Shown piece after piece: positions 59,472 through 64,000 of a stretch of 64,000 nucleotides of DNA. Location of the stretch: positions 62,001-126,000 of the forward strand of contig NZ_QVMI01000004.1 in the NCBI RefSeq assembly GCF_010500965.1. The letters are read 5' to 3'. Every line of letters begins with the position of its first letter. Position 1 is the stretch's first letter. Position numbers and translations under genes: made by a program. This DNA comes from Bacteroides sp. 51. Lineage in GTDB: Bacteria; Bacteroidota; Bacteroidia; Bacteroidales; Bacteroidaceae. A model generated the notes under the pieces. That model was not told the origin of the DNA and ran no database searches. It worked only from the letters and a program-made list of their open reading frames with translations.

Positions 59472-60817
59472 AACGTACACTTATACAGCATGCCACGATT
59501 GTTAACGAAGGGCAACAAGTGCAAGGCTCGGTCGTTATTGAAGGCGAGAAAATAGTCGAAGTCTTAGCCGGGGGGCAACAACCAGGCGCGCCTTGTGAAA
59601 CGGTTATTGATGCCACAGGGTGTTATCTGTTGCCGGGAGTGATTGATGATCATATACATTTCCGCGATCCGGGACTGACGCATAAGGCCGATATATACAC
59701 TGAAAGTCAGGCCGCTGCTGCGGGAGGAGTTACATCGATTATGGATATGCCAAACACCAACCCGCCAACCACAACGCTGGAGGCATGGGAGAGTAAGATG
59801 GAGTTGATGGCAGAAAAATCGTTAGTGAACTACTCGTGTTATTTCGGGGCAACCAATACGAATTATATCAAGTTCGGCGAACTGGACCCGCATCGTGTAT
59901 GTGGAATCAAGTTGTTCATGGGTTCCAGCACCGGCAATATGCTGGTAGAAAGAATGAGTAGCCTGCAAAGCATATTCAGTTCAACAGACCTGCTCATTGC
60001 AACGCATTGCGAAGATCAGGATATCATTACTAAAAACACAGCCATTTATAAGACAAGCCGCTGGATGAAAGATGGTGATTTAGACATACGCCTTCATCCG
60101 CAAATCCGTTCGGAAGAGGCTTGTTATAAATCGTCGGCACTTGCCATTCAGTTGGCTAAAGAGGCCGGTGCCCGACTGCATGTATTGCATATTACTACGG
60201 CTAAAGAGTTGGAGCTTTTCGATGGCGATAAGCCACTTGCCGAAAAGAAGATTACGGCAGAAGTCTGCGTGCCCCATTTGTTGTATAGCAGTGCCGATTA
60301 CGGCAGATTGGGCGGAAAGATAAAATGCAATCCGGCAATAAAAGACGAACCCAACCGTACGATATTACGCGGGGCCATTAACACAAACAAAATTGATGTT
60401 ATTGCCACCGACCATGCTCCACACCTGCTTAGCGAGAAGGAAGGAGGCGCGCTGAAGGCCATGTCTGGCATGCCCATGATACAATTCTCGCTGGTTAGCA
60501 TGCTCGAACTTGCAACAGAAGGTGTACTTTCCATCGAAAAGGTGGTAGAGAAAATGTGCCATGCTCCGGCAGAGATTTATCAGATTAATAATCGCGGATA
60601 TATCCGTCCGGGATACCAGGCCGACCTGGTGTTGGTTAAGCCTGATAGCCCGTGGACTGTAACCACCGATATTATTCGCAGTAAATGCGAATGGAGTCCG
60701 CGCGAAGGCGATTCGTTCCAATGGAAAGTGGATAAGACATTTGTCAACGGAAACCTGGTATTCAATAATAACGAAGTGGACGACACGTACCGGGGACAGG
60801 CTCTGCGTTTCAGATGA
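59468..60817 (+). CDS. pyrC: Dihydroorotase
   Basis: 449 residues of the multidomain amidohydrolase type. Zinc ligands are DDHIHFRDPG, THCEDQD, LHVLHITTAKELELF and ATDHAPHLLSEKEGGALKAM, with the lysine for carbamylation in CGIKLFMGSSTGNM. It closes carbamoyl-aspartate to dihydroorotate in pyrimidine synthesis (the AllB-like allantoinase fold is the main alternative). It is coupled by ATGA to both neighbours. Pyrimidine genes other than pyrC are not adjacent. Confidence 0.92.
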   Translation: MKRTLIQHATIVNEGQQVQGSVVIEGEKIVEVLAGGQQPGAPCETVIDATGCYLLPGVIDDHIHFRDPGLTHKADIYTESQAAAAGGVTSIMDMPNTNPPTTTLEAWESKMELMAEKSLVNYSCYFGATNTNYIKFGELDPHRVCGIKLFMGSSTGNMLVERMSSLQSIFSSTDLLIATHCEDQDIITKNTAIYKTSRWMKDGDLDIRLHPQIRSEEACYKSSALAIQLAKEAGARLHVLHITTAKELELFDGDKPLAEKKITAEVCVPHLLYSSADYGRLGGKIKCNPAIKDEPNRTILRGAINTNKIDVIATDHAPHLLSEKEGGALKAMSGMPMIQFSLVSMLELATEGVLSIEKVVEKMCHAPAEIYQINNRGYIRPGYQADLVLVKPDSPWTVTTDIIRSKCEWSPREGDSFQWKVDKTFVNGNLVFNNNEVDDTYRGQALRFR

Positions 60818-61698
60818 CACTCACTTACTCTATACATCAGGTAGCTCCGTACATCAACTGGATCTATTTCTTCCATGCGTGGGGCTTTCAGCCCAGGTTT
60901 GCCGCCATAGCCGATATTCACGGCTGTGACGTTTGCCGTGCTTCGTGGTTAACCACGTTTGAAGAAGCCGACCGCCCCAAAGCATCCGAAGCCATGCAGT
61001 TGTTGAAAGAGGCCAACCGAATGCTGAACTTACTGGATGAGGATTTCAACGTAAAAACTACATTCCGGTTGTGCAAAGCCAATGCCGATGGCGACAATAT
61101 ATTATTGGATGGTACTGTCCTGCCCCTGCTTCGCCAGCAAACACAAAGGCATGCCGATGATCCTTTTTTGTGTTTAAGCGATTTTGTGCGCCCTCTTTCT
61201 TCGGGGATTACGGATACGGTGGGTGTTTTTGCATCCACGGTAGATGCAGATCTGGAACGCATATATGAACAGGACCCTTACAAACATCTATTGGTTCAAA
61301 CCCTGGCCGACAGGCTGGCCGAAGCTGCTACCGAAAAGATGCACCAATATGTACGAAAGGAAGTCTGGGGTTATGCCAAAGAGGAAAGCCTCACGATGAA
61401 AGAACTCTTGGCAGAGAATTTTCAAGGCATCCGTCCCGCTGTGGGCTATCCTTCCCTACCCGACCAGTCGATAAACTTCATTCTGAACGATCTTCTGGAT
61501 ATGCAACAGATAGGCATTACTTTGACTGAAAATGGTGCCATGCACCCACATGCATCGGTGTCCGGATTAATGCTGGCACACCCATCAGCACGGTATTTTG
61601 CAATAGGAAAAATTGGCGAAGATCAACTGAAAGATTATGCCGGGCGCAGAGGTATGCCGGTTGAAACGATGAAGAAGTTTCTGGCGGGGAATCTGTAA
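60814..61698 (+). CDS. Stand-alone methionine synthase activation (MetH C-terminal) domain
   Basis: 294 residues, beginning MTLTYSIHQVAPYINWIYFFHAWGFQPRF. The MetH activation-domain features are RASWLTTFEEADRPKASEA, FVRPLSSGITDTVGVFASTVD, a SAM-contact LAEAATEKMHQYVRKEVWGYAKEE and the terminal GIRPAVGYPSLPDQSINFILNDLLDMQQIGITLTENGAMHPHASVSGLMLAHPSARYF. In MetH it reactivates oxidised B12 using SAM. Here it is a separate protein that may act on a MetH lacking it or on another corrinoid enzyme. It is coupled to PyrC. Confidence 0.88.
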   Translation: MTLTYSIHQVAPYINWIYFFHAWGFQPRFAAIADIHGCDVCRASWLTTFEEADRPKASEAMQLLKEANRMLNLLDEDFNVKTTFRLCKANADGDNILLDGTVLPLLRQQTQRHADDPFLCLSDFVRPLSSGITDTVGVFASTVDADLERIYEQDPYKHLLVQTLADRLAEAATEKMHQYVRKEVWGYAKEESLTMKELLAENFQGIRPAVGYPSLPDQSINFILNDLLDMQQIGITLTENGAMHPHASVSGLMLAHPSARYFAIGKIGEDQLKDYAGRRGMPVETMKKFLAGNL

Positions 61699-61829
61699 CT
61701 AAGGATGAATGCCTGAGATCAAGCAGAAAAGTAGGTTGCTAATCATTGTATAAACAATATCTTAATAGAGTTTCACTCCTTTTTGATTGGTTTTGAGTAT
61801 TTGGGGTTGGTTTTACGTTATTTCAACCG

Positions 61830-61917
61830 TCCACCCCCTGCCCCCGCCAGCGGGGGATAGGCTGCGCTACACAGTGTCTCCGCAAGGTATCCCCCGCTGG
61901 CGGGGGCAGGGGGTGGA
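61830..61917. repeat. Perfect 30-bp inverted repeat rich in CCCCC/GGGGG
   Basis: Arms at 61830-61859 and 61888-61917 are exact complements, built from CCACCCCCTGCCCCCGCC and its inverse, with a 28-bp spacer. It resembles the 53788 element in layout (long G/C palindromic arms around a short spacer) but not in sequence. It lies downstream of the MetH-activation gene. Confidence 0.75.
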
Positions 61918-62329
61918 TTTGGCACAGTATAGAATTAATTCATTTCCATCCCGTTATACGCCAATCCTTCAATAAAGTCTATAACAATTTAACGGTTCAA
62001 CCAACTTTTCTTCTTGATCCCTTTTTGTAGGGTTTTGCTGGAAATAGCAAAGTATAGACAAAATGACATTTTGATAATAGAATGGAGCAGTAATCGCAAA
62101 TTCCGGGCTTGGGGCAGAAAGGAAAAGAAAAATGGCAAAAGAATCATGTTTGCAAAAATCAATAAGATTGAAAATCATAAAACAAACTACCCAAATGCCC
62201 CAAATACAATAGAATAAACTACAAATAGCCACACAGATGAAAACAAACAAAGCAAATACACACTTCAAACATTTCGCTTGAAACAGACCAACCAGAGAAT
62301 AAAAATCTATAAAACGAAACACGCTGAAC

Positions 62330-62417
62330 ACTTGAGCGCTTGACTATCGATACTTGAGCGCTTAACTATCAATACTTGAGCGCTTGACTGTTGATACTTG
62401 AGCGCTTGACTGTCGGC
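62330..62417. repeat. Four 22-bp tandem repeats with a closing palindrome
   Basis: The unit ACTTGAGCGCTTGACTATCG plus AT (22 bp) is repeated four times (62330, 62352, 62374, 62396) with a few changes. The AGCGCT core is itself palindromic. After the last unit, GCTCAAGT (inverse of ACTTGAGC) follows 22 bp later, giving a hairpin. The period is not a multiple of three, so it is not coding. It is reminiscent of iterons or of a regulator-binding array, with no spacer DNA as in CRISPR. Confidence 0.7.
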
Positions 62418-62632
62418 AGTACGCGGCTCAAGTGTAGAAATTATTGCGTTGGGGCACTTCCAAATATCAATAATACACTGCATAAGCAAGCCTAAAACCT
62501 GATTTTAACATCTCATTGAAGGTTTTTGAAAAGTTTGCATGTAATCAGAATGGAGCAAATGCTATCTTTTTGATCCGACTTTGCTCATTCTTGTGACTTC
62601 GCAGATCGACAACCAGATTAATAATAAAAAAA

Positions 62633-62660
62633 GGCGTTGCTTACTTCCCGTAAACAACGC
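62633..62660 (-). terminator. Terminator of the ECF-sigma operon
   Basis: On the minus strand GCGTTG-T-TTAC pairs with GTAA-G-CAACGC around GGGAA and is followed by CTTTTTTTATTATT. It lies about 45 bp after the membrane-protein gene's stop (62704) and closes the operon. Confidence 0.7.
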
Positions 62661-62703
62661 TTTCATTTGTTAAAGTTTCAAAGAGAATTATATTGGGTTT
62701 AAG

Positions 62704-63333
62704 CTATTTATTTTCACCTTCCAGTTCTTTTATTTCATCCAGATTCTTCTTAACCTCATTCAGGTGTTTGAATAATTTCTTATGCACAAACAGCATGATG
62801 CATGCAACGGCAACTGCGGAGAAAGCACCAAAAACGACCTGAACCATTAAAGGTTGTGTATGGTAATCTCTCAACCAGTAATACAATGCAAAAAAGCCGA
62901 CCGACCAAACGGGAATAATCTTAAATTCTATGCTCATCCATTTTCTGAATGTATTCATCCGCTCCATAGCTTCTACGGTAGACATCTCGGCTATTTTCGT
63001 ATTCCGGCTAAACCGATAGGTTTTCAAATCCCACCAAAAGCCCAGGATAAGAGTCAATACAGCATAAATAAACATAGATACCACCTTGGCGGTTATTTTC
63101 AGGTTGCTCAGGAAAGCTGTATCGTACAGTATAATGAAAACCATAAGCAGAATCAAAGGAATGGCCACGATCAGGGATTTTTTCTGAAAACGGGTAACTT
63201 CACTCAATCCTTTTGCTGCATTCTCCTGATATTTGGTAATGAGTTCGGCAATTTGCTTCTCATCAACAATGGTTTCTTTTTGTAGTTGTTTGTCGAGTAC
63301 ATTCCACGACTTTTTCAAATCATCCAGTTCCAT
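62704..63333 (-). CDS. Membrane protein co-transcribed with an ECF sigma factor
   Basis: 209 residues: a charged N-terminal helix (MELDDLKKSWNVLDKQLQKETIVDEKQIAELITKYQENAAKG) is followed by about four membrane segments (~49-68, 82-100, 140-156, 167-185) and a charged C-terminal helix. The N-terminal cytoplasmic helix and its position 2 bp after the sigma gene suggest an anti-sigma or signal-coupling role, though it lacks a zinc HxxxCxxC motif and is not FecR-like. It may be the sensor for the sigma factor. Confidence 0.7.
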   Translation of the reverse strand: MELDDLKKSWNVLDKQLQKETIVDEKQIAELITKYQENAAKGLSEVTRFQKKSLIVAIPLILLMVFIILYDTAFLSNLKITAKVVSMFIYAVLTLILGFWWDLKTYRFSRNTKIAEMSTVEAMERMNTFRKWMSIEFKIIPVWSVGFFALYYWLRDYHTQPLMVQVVFGAFSAVAVACIMLFVHKKLFKHLNEVKKNLDEIKELEGENK

Positions 63334-63335
63334 AT

Positions 63336-63836
63336 CTATCTTTTATTATTTTCTACATTCATTTTTCTTAGCCTCTCTTTGATACGGCTTAGCTTTGTAG
63401 CCACGTTGGTCACAGTCAGCCCGGTAATCTCAGAGATTTCTTCGTAACTTTTCTCTTCGAGATAAAGTAATATGATAGACTTATCGAGTTGCCCCAGTTG
63501 GTTTATAAGCAGGTGCAACTCTTTAAGCATAACTTGCAGTTCATCCTGATCGTCGGTCATCCAGTTGGCTTCCTGTGTCAGGGTAACCACTTCCGGAATA
63601 TTCTTTTCTTTACGGATAAAGCTGATACAAGTATTCAACGCAATACGATAAATCCAGGTCGAGATTTTGCTCTCACCTCTGAACTTACCAAATGCTTTCC
63701 ATATATTTAGAACGACTTCCTGATAAAGGTCATTCAAGGGAGCATTCTTGGTGGCATATAAATAGCACACCTTATAGATTACCCGTTCATACTCCTTGAT
63801 GATCGACAAGAACTGCTGTTCTGTATGATCTCTCAT
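63336..63836 (-). CDS. ECF (sigma-70 family) RNA polymerase sigma factor
   Basis: 166 residues. Region 2 is clear: FLSIIKEYERVIYKVCYLYATKNAPLNDLYQEVVLNIWKAFGKFRGESKISTWIYRIALNTCISFIRKEKN. Region 4 holds ILLYLEEKSYEEISEITGLTVTNVATKLSRIKERLRKMN, which binds the -35 element. No region 3, as in ECF factors. The adjacent membrane protein is expected to restrain or release it. The upstream 164 bp (63837-64000) hold no other gene; a TTAGTTTGCGACTAA palindrome near 63865 may be its operator. Confidence 0.9.
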   Translation of the reverse strand: MRDHTEQQFLSIIKEYERVIYKVCYLYATKNAPLNDLYQEVVLNIWKAFGKFRGESKISTWIYRIALNTCISFIRKEKNIPEVVTLTQEANWMTDDQDELQVMLKELHLLINQLGQLDKSIILLYLEEKSYEEISEITGLTVTNVATKLSRIKERLRKMNVENNKR

Positions 63837-64000
63837 ATACTTCGTTTAATTACTTTTTTCTTAGTTAGTCGCAAACTAATTATGAAAATCACAGAAAGGG
63901 GGAAAGTTTTTTAGATTCTTCATGATTTTAAACTGCAACGACATCAATGCTGCTCCTGCCATTCACCGCTTTGTTTACTTGTATCTGCACGGAGATGCGT

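Larger units (their letters stand above)
61699..62703. other. 1-kb gene-poor region with repeats
   Basis: No convincing gene is seen. The region holds a 30-bp inverted repeat (61830-61917), a 22-bp tandem repeat array (62330-62417) and a terminator (62633-62660). A 67-codon plus-strand ORF (62014-62217) and a 120-codon minus-strand ORF (61969-62331) overlap each other, start in A/T-rich DNA and look non-coding. The region between 61918 and 62320 is A-rich with no recognised signals. Confidence 0.6.

Noticed and set aside
61969-62331. 120-codon minus-strand ORF (and the overlapping 67-codon plus ORF 62014-62217)
   Set aside because: They overlap each other, are A/T-driven with no family match, and have no promoter or start context.
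62330-62417. CRISPR-like array
   Set aside because: Repeats are contiguous with no spacers and no cas genes nearby.

Overview
The window is from a Bacteroidota chromosome, most likely a Bacteroidales gut or oral lineage close to Parabacteroides/Tannerellaceae. The promoters fit the Bacteroidota form TTG-N19-TAnnTTTG (two perfect examples, at 21367 and 43576). The host genes are typical of that order: a DUF5112/DUF5113-type sensor kinase with its regulator, an HU-HIG protein, an AbgT transporter, a fused PutA, and M16, MORN and FucO proteins. The genus is inferred, not proven.

Positions 1 to about 14300 are the right-hand part of a prophage or phage-like integrative element, read almost wholly on the minus strand. 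It is integrated at the 3' end of a tRNA-Arg(TCT) gene (14304-14377). From the attachment site inward the order is: tyrosine integrase, a phage beta-clamp, a PRTRC cassette (E-like protein, ubiquitin-like C, an F-position protein, E2-like B, E1/ThiF-like A), a replisome-organizer-like protein, a DUF6633-like protein, a sigma-like protein, several small proteins, a ParB-domain/DNA-methyltransferase fusion, the small and large terminase subunits, a structured non-coding block, and a portal gene cut by the window edge. The E1 + E2 + Ubl set next to a sliding clamp is the most unusual system here.

Positions 14467-21158 hold a three-gene operon: a giant two-module sensor kinase, its response regulator and an AbgT transporter. 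The two kinase modules look complementary. The first keeps the ATP-binding motifs but has no histidine; the second keeps a histidine box but has a ruined ATP site. Positions 21367-34017 are housekeeping and envelope genes: an acyl-CoA ligase, a Crp/Fnr regulator, lipoproteins, a MORN-repeat protein, an M16 peptidase homologue without its catalytic motif, an HPPK-like/KdsB fusion, PBP1A, an MFS transporter, PanB and a HAD phosphatase. Positions 34133-40060 carry a MacB-type ABC system (ATPase and FtsX-like permease) divergent from an NtrC/NtrB-type pair. The space between them has a strong sigma-54 promoter facing the ABC genes and two helically phased palindromes, so the circuit can be read directly from the sequence.

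Positions 40318-63836 hold a K+/H+ antiporter, a second acyl-CoA ligase paralogue, a candidate ~60-nt small RNA with its own promoter and terminator, an AlkD-like protein, HU-HIG, a small-protein operon ending in DUF456, YgiQ, PutA, FucO, Mfd, a GT2/PyrC/MetH-activation operon with ATGA overlaps, and an ECF sigma operon. Long palindromic repeats sit in many of the host intergenic gaps, and one such sequence appears to form the linker of the HPPK-KdsB fusion.
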